Below are positions 16,662 through 27,200 of a DNA stretch of 64,000 bases, piece after piece. How positions within the stretch are numbered: the first letter of the stretch is position 1; every line of letters begins with the position of its first letter. The stretch lies in NCBI RefSeq assembly GCF_003285015.1, contig NZ_QMFB01000008.1, forward strand, positions 1 through 64,000, in the 5' to 3' direction. The notes beneath the pieces were generated by a model. It ran no database searches. It saw only the letters and a program-made list of their open reading frames with translations, and was not told where the DNA came from. The translations under genes were made by a program, and so were the position numbers. Origin of the DNA: Paenibacillus contaminans. Its GTDB lineage: Bacteria; Bacillota; Bacilli; Paenibacillales; NBRC-103111.

Positions 16662-18231
16662 TCAGCTGCGATGCCTTGATTTTATCAACGTAATGCTTCA
16701 TAATGACATCCCCATTATACAATGTCATCAATTCCTGACGATATGCGGGCCAATGCTCTCCGGATTTCTCCGAGAAGAGCATTTTCAACTGAAGCTCGTT
16801 CTGTTTGGCTCGCATCGATTCAACATTCACCGTGAACGGCGGGGTCAAGGTTGTGCCGACGCCTTCATGGGTCGGTAATGCAGCCAGTGCTTGAATAATC
16901 GTTTTGTCCCGCTCGGTTAACCGCGGATCGATAACGGTAAGTCCGAGAACTTCGGGTGCGTCCGGCGTGAAGAAGCTCCATATTTTTAGAAAATCTCCAT
17001 GGGCTTTCTCATTCTTCGCGATTTCTGCTGGAATGAGCGTAATCCGGTTTCCCTCCCGTGTATAATGCTTGCCTTCGACGCCATAATGCGTCAACAGGAA
17101 GCCTTCCTCGCCCGATAGCCAGTCAAGAATGCTCGCCGTCTTCATTAATTTATTAGGCTCGGCGCCTGCCGTATTGTTGGAGAAGACGAACGGGTATCCT
17201 GCAGACATCGCTACGCGAAGCGGTGTGTTACCGAACGGGTTAAACGGCACCCATTCGGCAGACGGATCAATGGAGCGGCTTCTCGTCTGCAAGCTGTTCG
17301 GATTTGAATCGAGGGCGAAATCAGCCGAATCTCCCAATACGACCCCCGCTTTGCCCTGGATGGCCTTATTCAACTGTTGTTTGGGCGAGTTCATAAACCA
17401 ATCCGGGTCAACCAATCCATCGTTGATCACCTTCGCGATATCGGTAACGGTCTGCCCGATGCGAATATCCGTCTGCATGTCGACCAGTTTGCCTTCCTCG
17501 TAATAAGCTGGATAAAGTAGTCCGTTCCGGATATATTCCGGCCATTCCAGCGAGATGCTCGTCCCGTTGCCGGCCGTTGTGAAGCCGTACGTGTCGGCGA
17601 AGCCGTTGCCGTCGGGGTCACGGAACGTAAACGCCCTTAATGCATTCAGGTACTCCTCGTACGTTTGCGGAATACCGAGACCAAGCCGTTCCAGCCAGTC
17701 CTTGCGAATATAATAAGCGCGGTACGATTTTCGGTCGTATGGGATCGGCGCACGGGCAAATTTGTTGTGCACCTGATATTCGCGCAGTTCCTTCTCCGAC
17801 ATCCAGTATTTGAAATAGTTCGGCATTGTCGAAGGATTAACATAATAGGTCATGTCCGCCAGCACGTTGTCAAGCGTATATTTGGCGCCGCCGTCGGGGC
17901 TGATGTTCAGCCACATGTCCGGAGGATTGTTTGCGGCCAGTCTGGCGGCTATGGCAGCGGTATAATCATCGCCAGGCGGCATGACCGTGACTTCCAGATT
18001 GACGTCAAACTTATTCTCAATCGTTTGTTTGACGAAATCCATATCCGGTTCAGGTAGATGTGATGCAAGCGGTCCACCAACAAAGAAGCGCAAGGTAAGC
18101 CTATTTGTGGAAGCGCCTTCTTTTTTCGTCCCGGTACCCTTTTCGCTCGACCACCCGCTAAGGATCACGAAATAGACGACTGCGAGGAACAGAACCGCGA
18201 TAACGACGATTCCGATTCGGATTCCTTTCAC
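16654..18231 (-). CDS. Membrane-anchored LipO-like solute-binding protein
   Basis: SBP homologue (525 residues). The start is GTG at 18231-18229 with GGAGG seven bases upstream. It shares long blocks with the SBP at 2.4-4 kb: TMPNYFKYW, FRDPDGNGFADTYG, WLSGEEGFLLTHYG, and FFTPDAPEVLGL. Unlike that lipoprotein, the N-terminal hydrophobic stretch (about residues 5-25) has no lipobox cysteine; it ends VILSGWSS. It is therefore probably an uncleaved membrane anchor or signal peptide. No LplB/YtcP permeases adjoin it. It is transcribed divergently from a membrane AraC regulator. It may serve as a receptor for that regulator, or share permeases encoded elsewhere. Confidence 0.85.
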   Translation of the reverse strand: MKGIRIGIVVIAVLFLAVVYFVILSGWSSEKGTGTKKEGASTNRLTLRFFVGGPLASHLPEPDMDFVKQTIENKFDVNLEVTVMPPGDDYTAAIAARLAANNPPDMWLNISPDGGAKYTLDNVLADMTYYVNPSTMPNYFKYWMSEKELREYQVHNKFARAPIPYDRKSYRAYYIRKDWLERLGLGIPQTYEEYLNALRAFTFRDPDGNGFADTYGFTTAGNGTSISLEWPEYIRNGLLYPAYYEEGKLVDMQTDIRIGQTVTDIAKVINDGLVDPDWFMNSPKQQLNKAIQGKAGVVLGDSADFALDSNPNSLQTRSRSIDPSAEWVPFNPFGNTPLRVAMSAGYPFVFSNNTAGAEPNKLMKTASILDWLSGEEGFLLTHYGVEGKHYTREGNRITLIPAEIAKNEKAHGDFLKIWSFFTPDAPEVLGLTVIDPRLTERDKTIIQALAALPTHEGVGTTLTPPFTVNVESMRAKQNELQLKMLFSEKSGEHWPAYRQELMTLYNGDVIMKHYVDKIKASQLKK

Positions 18232-18439
18232 ATGTATTCCTCCATAACGATTTGGTAGTTACCCCCATGGTAATCGTTTATGTTGCTGAAAGATAGCGCT
18301 AATTTGATAACGTTCCGTTGCAACGAGACTTTTCTATTTTGAAGCGGGATATTGAAGGCTGTTTACAGGACATGTATTTACTTGGATAATAAAGACAAAC
18401 CGGGCAACGGCCCGAACAGTGGGAATGACAGGTGATTCG
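18232..18439. other. Divergent intergenic region, SBP / membrane AraC regulator
   Basis: This must hold the promoters of both divergent genes. It contains short palindromes near the SBP start (for example around ACGATTTGG...TAATCGTTT at 18248-18280). No canonical -35/-10 pair could be assigned with confidence. Confidence 0.35.
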
Positions 18440-20704
18440 ATGCGGAAAAATTGGTTTTACAGACTGCTGCTCTCCTATTTGCCGGTATTTTTTATTATTT
18501 GCCTGAGTCTGTTGTTGATGACGTATTTGACGATCAGCGAGATGTCCAAACGCTCGGCGAACAAAGCCAACGAGGCGCTTTCGCATAATGTGATGCAACT
18601 GATAGACGACGCGCTGGCAGGAATCGATTCGTTGATGTTGAAGGAAATTCAGTCCAATGGGCGATTGCAGCTTTTTTATGCCGAACAGCCTGCGGATGAA
18701 CGCCAATATGCGGATGTACAAGCAGCAAGCGCCATTAAGGAACTGACGGCGAACAATCCGCTGATCGACTCGATCTATTTGTACCGGCTAGCCGATCAGA
18801 CCGTGTTGACCTCATCCATGATAACGAAACTGGATACGTTCGCCGATAAGCAGTACCTCGGTCGCACCGTCAGCACCAAGATACCGTACGCCTGGACGTT
18901 AAGAAGCTATCCGCAACCGGAGCAAGGCGCTTCCAAGCCGGAGGAGAAAATAATCAGCTTGGCGAAAATCGCTAATCTGTCTGATTACAGTACGATGGTC
19001 GTCAATATCCGGCCGGAGCGGTTGCGCTTGCTTATGCAAAGTATGGTGTATACACAAACGACCTTCGTGGAGGTGCGTGACCGGGCGGGACGGCTCATTG
19101 TATCTACGGATGGGGGCGGCAGCACCGATACCGGACTTGAGCCAGCGAAGAGTTTTCGCAGCAAAACGCTGTCCGAGGCGCATTCCGAACTAACTGGTTG
19201 GACGTTCAGAAGCGGGAATCACGGAGAAGTGATCGCCGAATTCGTTTCTTCCTTGTTTTATATATGGATGGCGCTTGGTTGTCTCATCGTGCTTGCCGGT
19301 TTGGCATGGCTGATCTACGTGTCGAGGCGAAATTACAAACCGATTCGATCGCTCATGAACCGCATCTCGAATGTTCGGCCGGTTTCAGCGGAAGACGCAC
19401 GGACGGGCAAAGTAGACGAGTTCCAGCTTATCGAATCGGCCATAGAAGGCTTGCTTGACGAATCGAATATGCTTCAGGAGCAGCATCAGAAAAATATGGT
19501 GTACCGCAAACGTTATTTGTTTCTGAGCATGATGGAGGGAGCGGCGGGTACTCGGCCGAAGACCGGGCTGGCAGAGCTGGAGCAAATGGGGGTCGTCCTT
19601 CCCGTGACGGAAACGGCCGTTGCCTTGGCAGAAATCGATCACTATGTGGAGTTCGAACGCCAATATAAGAACGATCAGCATTTGTTGAAGCATGTGCTTA
19701 GCAAGGTTGTGCAGGAAATGGCGGAAACGAAGCCTTATACGGTATGGACCGAATGGATCGATCGTTGTCGGATGGCAATTTTGGTCATATACAGCGGGCA
19801 GGAAAAAGCTGAGTGGGAAACGGTCGAGTTCTGCGAGGCGCTTCGTCAGTGGGTAGAGGAAAATCTCGATTTTACCGTTACGATCGGCATCGGCAGCCAT
19901 ATCGAAGATATGGATCACGTCTCTCAATCGTTCCGCGAAGCGATTGCCGCCACAGGTTTTAAATCGTCGCTTGGCTATAACCGCATCATCGAACCGGCTC
20001 ACGTCATTTCCAAACCGAAAGGCGAATTGTTCAGACAGCTGCAGTGCATTCGCTCCATCAGCCAATCGTTTCGCGCGGGGGAAAAGAAGTGGGAGACGCA
20101 TTACGAGGAGATGTACGAAGGGATACGGGATCAACTGTATGCGTACGAAGATTTGGCCGGCCTGATGAACGTGCTGATCGGGCATTTGCAGAAGGAAATG
20201 GCCGAATTGCCGGAGGAATTGCATCAAGTATGGCAGGAATCCACGCATGACAAGCTGTTGGCGGCACTGGAGCAGAAAGAAACGCTGGATGAAATATATG
20301 GGGAGTTCCGTGCGATTTTGCAGGAAGCTTTCGAACAGCTGAGCGAGCTTCGCGAAAGCAAGTCCACGCACCAGCTTGTCCATCAGGTGAAGCGTTACAT
20401 CGGAGAAAATTACCATAATCCAGATTTGTCACTGATGCATCTGACCGACGAATTTGGCTTGAACGCCAAATATGTGAGCCGGGTATTCCGCGAAGCGTTT
20501 GGTGTCAAATTTGTCGAATACGTAACCGCGGTTCGGATGGAGCAGGCGATGCAACGATTGCTCGAAACGGAAGGAACGATTCAGGAAATCGGCCAATCGG
20601 TTGGCTATGAACAATCGCTAACGTTCATTCGCGTGTTCAAGAAATATACCGGCACGACCCCCGGCCAATACCGGAAGATGAAGACATTGCCTGAAACCGA
20701 CTAG
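18440..20704 (+). CDS. Membrane-bound AraC-family transcriptional regulator with extracytoplasmic sensor
   Basis: One-component regulator (754 residues) fusing a YesM-like sensor to a DNA-binding domain. ATG 18440 has AGGTGA about five bases upstream and is preferred to GTG 18419. A membrane segment lies near residues 8-32. An extracytoplasmic Cache-like region reaches to about 265, and a second membrane segment (YIWMALGCLIVLAGLAWLIY) starts near 273. HAMP-like and GGDEF-like linker sequence follows. The C-terminal AraC double HTH includes YVSRVFREAFGVKFVEYV and GYEQSLTFIRVFKKYTGTTP. No kinase or receiver motifs are present. It precedes the SBP-MalF-MalG-DUF4838 operon, which it probably controls together with the divergent SBP gene. 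Confidence 0.9.
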   Translation: MRKNWFYRLLLSYLPVFFIICLSLLLMTYLTISEMSKRSANKANEALSHNVMQLIDDALAGIDSLMLKEIQSNGRLQLFYAEQPADERQYADVQAASAIKELTANNPLIDSIYLYRLADQTVLTSSMITKLDTFADKQYLGRTVSTKIPYAWTLRSYPQPEQGASKPEEKIISLAKIANLSDYSTMVVNIRPERLRLLMQSMVYTQTTFVEVRDRAGRLIVSTDGGGSTDTGLEPAKSFRSKTLSEAHSELTGWTFRSGNHGEVIAEFVSSLFYIWMALGCLIVLAGLAWLIYVSRRNYKPIRSLMNRISNVRPVSAEDARTGKVDEFQLIESAIEGLLDESNMLQEQHQKNMVYRKRYLFLSMMEGAAGTRPKTGLAELEQMGVVLPVTETAVALAEIDHYVEFERQYKNDQHLLKHVLSKVVQEMAETKPYTVWTEWIDRCRMAILVIYSGQEKAEWETVEFCEALRQWVEENLDFTVTIGIGSHIEDMDHVSQSFREAIAATGFKSSLGYNRIIEPAHVISKPKGELFRQLQCIRSISQSFRAGEKKWETHYEEMYEGIRDQLYAYEDLAGLMNVLIGHLQKEMAELPEELHQVWQESTHDKLLAALEQKETLDEIYGEFRAILQEAFEQLSELRESKSTHQLVHQVKRYIGENYHNPDLSLMHLTDEFGLNAKYVSRVFREAFGVKFVEYVTAVRMEQAMQRLLETEGTIQEIGQSVGYEQSLTFIRVFKKYTGTTPGQYRKMKTLPETD

Positions 20705-20753
20705 ACACGCCCTAACGGTTCAGGCTTTTCTTATGCGCAGATCCGGGCTTCCG

Positions 20754-20787
20754 GACAAAAAATCTACCAGTGACAAAACGTCTATCC
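20754..20787 (+). promoter_or_regulatory. Direct repeats upstream of the SBP operon (putative AraC-type site)
   Basis: GACAAAAAATCTACC at 20754 is repeated as GACAAAACGTCTATCC at 20772, an 18-base period. AraC-family regulators usually bind direct repeats at about two helical turns, and the gene just upstream encodes one. The link is inference. Confidence 0.4.
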
Positions 20788-20906
20788 TTTGCCAAACGGT
20801 GCTTTGTTCCTTTTTGTCTAGGGCGTCCGAATGGTCTATTTACGCGGTTTCGGCGATCGTGATACGTTTTTCGTGCAAGTCAATCACAGTCAGGGAGGAA
20901 TACGCA

Positions 20907-22361
20907 TTGAGACAAAAGATGAAAAAATGGGGGTTGTCAACGGCCAGCCTGTTGCTGGTTGCTTCTGTAACCGCTTGCGGCAGCAATGACCCGAACCCGA
21001 CAAGCAGCGCCAAACCGGTGAACAAGAGTTCGCCGGATGCAAGCCCATCCAACGTTTACCCCGAAAACGGACTTCCGAAAGATCAGAAAGTAACGCTGAA
21101 GTTCGGTTATTGGGAAAACGGTAATGGCAGGGAGTGGATCGATTATGCGATGGATACATTCAAGAAGAAGTTTCCGAACGTAAGCTTCGACACGACGTAT
21201 TCGCCGAAAATCGATACGATTACAAATACGAAAATAACTGCAGGCAACGATGACGACATGTTCGATATTTTCTCGACTTCCTTACCCAGAGGGATGGCCC
21301 AAAGCTTGGTGGAAGCGGGCAAGATTGAGCCGCAGGATGATCTGTGGGAACATAAAGCTTACGACAAAGGGAAAACGTTGAAAGAGCTTCAATCGGGTGT
21401 TTATGAGGCGGCAGCAACCATTTCGGGGAAAATGTACGCGGTTCCGTTTGCTCAAAGTGTTACCGGCCTTTTCTACAATAAAACACTGTTCGAGACAAAT
21501 GGATGGAACCAAAATCCGAAGACATGGAAGGAATTCACAGATCTTGTCGATACGATCAAGGCGGCGGGAGTAATCCCGATTACTTACCCGGGCAAATATC
21601 CGGATTATATCCGCTTTGCCTTCGGCGTTCCTAAGCAACTTGAGCTAGCCGAAATCAATGGGAACCTGAAAGCGGTCGAAACGTTGTATCGAAATTATGA
21701 GCTGCCTTTCTATACGTCCCCGGAAAGCCTGGAAGTGTACAAGCGGATTTACGAGCTCGGTCAGAAGAAAGCGTTTCCGGACGGAGTAGCCGCATTGACA
21801 CATACGCAATCGCAGATGCAGCTGCTGCAAGGGCAAGCCGCGCTAGCCTCGACCGGTGAATGGGTGCAGAACGAAATGAAGGATTCGATCCCGGATGGTT
21901 TCAAGTGGGGCTTCATGCTGGCGCCGATGGGCGATAAGCCGGAAAGCACGAAATATTATCAAAGTTACGCCAACGGAGGCCATCATATTTGGGCGGCGAA
22001 GCCCGATTTGAACAAGAAGTGGGCGAAAGAGTTTATCGTCTGGATGTGGAACCTTGATATACAGCAGCGATTGGCGGAGAAAGCGGGATCACTTCCGGTT
22101 CGCAGCGATTTCATGAGCGAGGCGGCGTTGGTCGAAAAGCTCCAGGATGCGCCGAAGGCTGTGCTGCAATATATGAAAAACAACGCGATCAAAGGTACAA
22201 GCACCGCGCGAAGCGTTACACGGAGCGATCCTGACGCCACGAATGCGGAAAAACTGATGTTGGATTCGATAAACGATATTGCGTCCGGCAAGTTGGACGC
22301 TCAGCTAAAGTTGAAAGAGGCCGAGGAATTGCTGAAGAAATCGATTGGGGCGAAGAAGTAA
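20907..22361 (+). CDS. Extracellular solute-binding lipoprotein, family 1
   Basis: Sugar-binding lipoprotein (484 residues) for the MalF/MalG-type permeases that follow. TTG 20907 is supported by GGGAGG at 20893-20898; any upstream start would leave the signal peptide internal. The lipobox is VTAC, followed by a Ser/Pro/Asn-rich spacer. The body contains typical SBP-1 features such as LKFGYWENGNG, YAVPFAQSVTGLFYNKTLF and YANGGHHIWAAKPDLNKKWA. It is unrelated at the block level to the LipO-like SBPs elsewhere in the window. It is first in its operon, whereas in the other two importer loci the SBP is last. Confidence 0.92.
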   Translation: MRQKMKKWGLSTASLLLVASVTACGSNDPNPTSSAKPVNKSSPDASPSNVYPENGLPKDQKVTLKFGYWENGNGREWIDYAMDTFKKKFPNVSFDTTYSPKIDTITNTKITAGNDDDMFDIFSTSLPRGMAQSLVEAGKIEPQDDLWEHKAYDKGKTLKELQSGVYEAAATISGKMYAVPFAQSVTGLFYNKTLFETNGWNQNPKTWKEFTDLVDTIKAAGVIPITYPGKYPDYIRFAFGVPKQLELAEINGNLKAVETLYRNYELPFYTSPESLEVYKRIYELGQKKAFPDGVAALTHTQSQMQLLQGQAALASTGEWVQNEMKDSIPDGFKWGFMLAPMGDKPESTKYYQSYANGGHHIWAAKPDLNKKWAKEFIVWMWNLDIQQRLAEKAGSLPVRSDFMSEAALVEKLQDAPKAVLQYMKNNAIKGTSTARSVTRSDPDATNAEKLMLDSINDIASGKLDAQLKLKEAEELLKKSIGAKK

Positions 22362-22454
22362 GTCGACGCAAACACTTTCGAGCAACATTCGAGCACACTG
22401 CGGAGCGCTGAACGCATCGGCGTTCCGCGAATACTATGAGGGGGCGACATCATC

Positions 22455-23402
22455 ATGAAAGAAATAAGGGTGCCTGCCGCCGATTCCGCCCTTCGCAGAA
22501 GCAGTTGGCAGCAGAAAGCCAGGTTTCAAAAACGATTGTTTATTTTGTTGGCTTTGACTCCTGCCCTTGGAGGATACATCTTGTTTACGCTGTACCCCAA
22601 TGTGATGTCCGTGTATTACTCGCTGCTCCATTGGGATGGCATCCAAAAACCTGTTTTTGTCGGGTTGAACAATTTCAAGCAGCTTTTTCACGACGCTTAC
22701 GTTTGGCGGGCGCTATGGCATAATCTGCTGTTTATGCTGACGATTCCTCCGCTTGTCGTCATCATTTCGCTGATTCTTGCTTATTTGCTGTCCAATAAAA
22801 GCTATCGGTTCAGTTCGGGATTAAAAGTGCTGTTTTTTTTCCCGAATGTGCTTTCCACGGTTGTCGTTTCTTTATTATGGGCCTTCATCTATGACGGAAG
22901 CTTCGGCTTGCTGAATGCCATGCTCCGGTTGGTCGGACTTGATGTCGGGAATTGGTATTGGCTGGGCGAGAAAGAAACCGCGCTGTGGGCGCTCATTCCT
23001 CCGTCTGTCTGGGGAGGGGTTGGATTCTATTTCGTTATTTTCATGAATGCCATGAGCACGATTCCGAAATCGCTGTATGAATCGGCGGTGCTCGAAGGGG
23101 CGAGTCATATGACCCGGCTATTTCGGATTACGTTTCCGTTGATGATGCCGATCATTCGTGTCTCCGCTATTTTCATGATGCTCGGCATATTTAAAGGCTT
23201 CGAAAATGTGCTGGTTATGACCAACGGCGGACCGTCAGGCTCGACAGATGTAATCGGACTTTATATGTTCAATATCGCGTTCGGTGACAGCACACGCAAT
23301 TATGGTTACGCATCGGCGATCGGTATGCTGTTGTTCGTTATTCTTGTACTGGCGAAGCTGATCATCGACAAATTCACGGCGAATCGGGAAGCCGAATACT
23401 AG
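22455..23402 (+). CDS. Sugar ABC transporter permease, MalF/UgpA type
   Basis: Permease subunit (315 residues). ATG 22455 is preceded by GAGGGGG. A first membrane segment near residues 28-50 ends in YPNVMSVYYSL, followed by LHWDGIQKPVFVGLNNF, typical of UgpA-like permeases. The EAA loop is ESAVLEGASHMTRLFRITFP. The C-terminal segment SAIGMLLFVILVLAKLI is also family-like. The gene lies 93 bases after the SBP and 15 bases before the partner permease. The substrate is unknown; the exoprotein at the operon end suggests a polysaccharide breakdown product. Confidence 0.93.
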   Translation: MKEIRVPAADSALRRSSWQQKARFQKRLFILLALTPALGGYILFTLYPNVMSVYYSLLHWDGIQKPVFVGLNNFKQLFHDAYVWRALWHNLLFMLTIPPLVVIISLILAYLLSNKSYRFSSGLKVLFFFPNVLSTVVVSLLWAFIYDGSFGLLNAMLRLVGLDVGNWYWLGEKETALWALIPPSVWGGVGFYFVIFMNAMSTIPKSLYESAVLEGASHMTRLFRITFPLMMPIIRVSAIFMMLGIFKGFENVLVMTNGGPSGSTDVIGLYMFNIAFGDSTRNYGYASAIGMLLFVILVLAKLIIDKFTANREAEY

Positions 23403-23417
23403 GAAGGAGAAGCAGCC

Positions 23418-24254
23418 GTGAGAGAGAGAAGAACGATCATCGATGCAGGTTGGATACTCCTCCTTCTGATCTGGTCGGTAACGATCCTGTTTCCGTTGAT
23501 TTGGGTGTTCTATGAATCGCTCAGAACGAATCAGGAATTTTTCCAGGACGTATGGAAGCTTCCGAGTGAGCTGAAATGGTCGAATTATCGCAAAGCATGG
23601 GAAGCGTACGGCATTGGGCGCGCGATGTTGAATACGGTTTATTATGTCGGCGCAAGCTTGGCGATTGGTACGTTTCTGACCGCGATTAACGCTTATGTAC
23701 TGACTCGGCTGGAGTTTCGCGGGAGAAAGCTGGTATGGGGTCTCATCATGCTGTCTTTGTTTCTGCCGGGGATTAATGCGCTGGTGCCGCAGTATATTCT
23801 AATGCGGGATTTGCACTTGACCAACAGTCTTACGGGGCTTGTCATTCTGGACAGCTTAAGCGAAAGCGCGTTTTATTTAATGATGCTGGCCGGATTTATT
23901 CAATCGCTTCCGAAGGAGCTTGAGGAAAGTGCGTCGATTGACGGGGCGTCGATTTTTCAAACTTTTTTCCGGATCATTATGCCATTGTCGACCGCCGGCA
24001 TTGTGACGGTGGCGATCTTCAAGTTTCTCGGTTTGTACAACAGTTTTCTCGGGCCGTTTATTTATTTGAGCGATCCCAAGAAGTATACGATCGGGGTGGC
24101 GATGTACCAGGCAAACATGATTATGCAATACAAAACAGATTGGGTCACGTTATTCGCAGGACTTGTCATTACGATGGTTCCCCTGGTTCTTATGTATATA
24201 TTCCTGCAGCGCTCGATCATGGAGGGAGCAACCATGGGAGCTGTGAAGGGATAA
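23418..24254 (+). CDS. Sugar ABC transporter permease, MalG/UgpE type
   Basis: Partner permease (278 residues). GTG 23418 is preceded by AAGGAG at 23403-23408. Six hydrophobic segments are apparent. The family motifs are WVFYESLRTNQEFF, NAYVLTRLEFRGRKL and the EAA loop EESASIDGASIFQTFFRIIM. The C-terminus ends GATMGAVKG. It probably heterodimerises with the preceding protein. The stop is 37 bases before the DUF4838 exoprotein gene, indicating co-transcription of import and surface functions. Confidence 0.93.
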   Translation: MRERRTIIDAGWILLLLIWSVTILFPLIWVFYESLRTNQEFFQDVWKLPSELKWSNYRKAWEAYGIGRAMLNTVYYVGASLAIGTFLTAINAYVLTRLEFRGRKLVWGLIMLSLFLPGINALVPQYILMRDLHLTNSLTGLVILDSLSESAFYLMMLAGFIQSLPKELEESASIDGASIFQTFFRIIMPLSTAGIVTVAIFKFLGLYNSFLGPFIYLSDPKKYTIGVAMYQANMIMQYKTDWVTLFAGLVITMVPLVLMYIFLQRSIMEGATMGAVKG

Positions 24255-24291
24255 TCAGGAAACGACCGAATGTTGAGGAGGATAAGGAGAT

Positions 24292-27200
24292 ATGTTGATA
24301 CAAGTCAACCGAAGGATTGGAAGTCTGTTGGCCAAGCTTCTGGTTATTGTTCTGTTTGTTTCCGTCTTGCAGTTGAACGGATGGACTCCTGTCAAAGCGG
24401 TTCAAGCCCAAATGCAGCTTCACGATATCGAATCATCCTATGCGAAGCAGGAAATCGAGGAATTGGTCGCGGCCGGCATCATTTCCGGCTACGAGGACGG
24501 CAGCTTCGCGCCGGCCAATCCGATCACGCGCGGCGAAATTGCCAAGATTATTGTCTCCATGCTGAAGCTGGAGCCAAAGCCTGAGAAGGCCGGCAACTTC
24601 CAGGATGTAGCGGAAGACAGCTGGTATCGCGGCTACGTCGGGGCACTCGTTGACGCCGGCATCACGCAGGGCGTCTCAGAAACAGCTTTCTCCCCCAATT
24701 CGAATGTGACGAGGGAGGAAATGATCGTGCTCTTTATCCGCGCTTTCGGCTTGGAAGAGAAAGCGCTTCAATGGAAGTCGGATGTTACCTGGTCCGATGC
24801 GGAGCAGATTTCTGGATGGGCTAGAGCGTACATCGATTTCGGTTATCGGATCGGCTTCGTGCAAGGCATCGCCAATTCGGACGGCTCCCTTCGTTTCGAT
24901 CCGGGAAGCCGTGCCGAACGGCAGGCTATCGCCCGGCTTGCTTTTGAATTCGTTTCCAAGCTGCAGGATTTTCTGACGAAAGCCCTGGAAGTCTTGCCTG
25001 CGGAGACGCCATCCGCAATGCCGACTACAACACCGTCTGCGTCACCAACTCCAGCACCGACTACGTCGCCGACGACGGAACCGACTACGTCGCCAGCGAC
25101 GGAACCGACTATGTCGCCGACAACGGAACCGACTACGTCGCCGACGACGGAACCGACTACGTCGCCGACAACGGAACCAACGTCGACGCCAACATCGACA
25201 CCAACATCAGAACCGACGACGTCGCCGGAGCCGCCTCTTGAGCTTGGCAGCATAGCCGGTCTTGTAGCCGATACGGCCAGCGCGCCGCTTGCAGGAGCCA
25301 ACGTCCAGGTGACGGGGACCTCCCTATCGGCTGTAACAGATAGCGCAGGCGCTTATGCCATTCACAATGTGCCTGTCGGCAGTCACACGGTTACCGTAAC
25401 GAAGACGGCGTATGCCCCCTACCAGTCGAGTTCCTTCCAGGTTACGGACGGCGGAACGGCGGCCGTTAACGTTACCCTTGAACGTATGCCGGACCTGAGT
25501 ATTGTGGAGAATGGCCAGGCACAATCGCTCATTATCGTGGAGCCAAGCGCAGATAATCAAACAAAAGCTGCAGCGAATAAATTAGCCGCGTATGTCAAGA
25601 AGTCGACAAATGACGTTCTGCCAGTCTTAACGACGACGGAGCTGAGCCAGTCCGGCAATCTGTATGACAATAAGGTCCGTATCTATGTAGGAACGAAAGC
25701 TCCTCAGACACAAGCCGCAATAACGAATGAGCTGCAAGGAATGGCGGATCATGGGTTTGTGCTGTGGCCACATGAGCAGTCGATTTCTATTATCGGGCCG
25801 ACAGCTTGGGGTACGGAGTTTGGCGTTGACGAATTCCTGGAACGTTATGTGGGCGTTCGTTGGTTGTTGCCTGGACCTGACGGCGAGGATGTGCCGCTGA
25901 CAACAAACCTGGCCGTTCCCTTTGAACCGGTAAAAGATGAACCAGATGCCATTTCCCGACATTTCTTCGGGATGCATTTCAGTGCTACTGTCGATTGGGC
26001 AAGAGATAATCGCATACAGCAAACGATTAATTTCCACCATAACATGAACGTCCTGTTTGATCCCGTTGTTTTTGCCGATCACCCGGAATATTATCCGAAC
26101 GGGGTGCTGCCTACTCATGCTTACAACTGGCAGCCATGTTTTACGAATGAGACGGCACAAGCGGCGATCGCGAGAATTATCCAATATTTTAATCAAAATC
26201 CTAATGAGGTATCCTACTCGCTAGGTATTAATGACGGAGTGGATAATTTTTGTGAATCCAACCCGAATCACCCCAATTATCCAGGGAAGACGAACTCTAT
26301 GGGTGCACTGAATATGTCGGACATCTATTATCCCTGGGTGAATCAAGTAGCTGAAGGCGTTTTGGCTGTACATCCGGATAAATATTTTGGATTGCTGGCC
26401 TACTTGAATGTGTATGACCCGCCAACCGTTCCGCTGAATCCTCGTGTCATTCCGTTTATCACGGATGATCGCATGACTTGGGTATTGCCGGAGAACGAGA
26501 CGACCGGTAAAGGACAGACCGCGCTCTGGGAAGCGAAGGCGACAAATATTGGATTCTATGAATATTTATATGGGGCGTCGTACAATCTGCCTCGTATGTA
26601 CATGCAACAAATGGCGGAAAACTACAAATACGCTCAAGACCATAAGGTGATCGCTCATGTCGCGGAGCTGTATCCGAACTTCGGGGAAGGTCCGAAACCG
26701 TGGGTATCGGCCAAATTGCAATGGAATCCGAACCTCGATGTCAACGAATTGGAAGATGAATGGTACGAACGAGCGGTAGGCACGGCAGCGGCCCCCTATT
26801 TGAAGCAGTATTATGAATATTGGGAAACGTTCTGGACGACGCGCATCTTCCAGTCGAGCTGGTATCAGGCATGGGTAAACGCGGCGAACAAACGAAATTA
26901 CCTGAATGTGTTCGAGCACAGCTATCTGGAAATCGTGACGAAGGAAGACATAGCCGAGAGCCGTCGCCTGCTGGAACTGGCCGTTGCCAATGCCGGGGCA
27001 GGCAAGCAGAAGACGCGTGCCCAACTGCTCCTCCGCGCATTTGAATACTATGAAGCCTCGGCGCTGAGTTATACGAAAAAAGGAACGATCAACACGCCTG
27101 CGGACGAGCAAGCGGCGATGGCGATGCTGGACGATATTGAAAAAAGCTACGCGATGGCGAAAAAACGGAAAAACTTGCTTGTCGAATTCGCCGGTCATCC

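Noticed and set aside
25003..25245. Repeat array considered as a CRISPR-like structure
   Set aside because: The repeats are in-frame, contiguous 24-bp units without spacers and encode a Pro/Thr linker.
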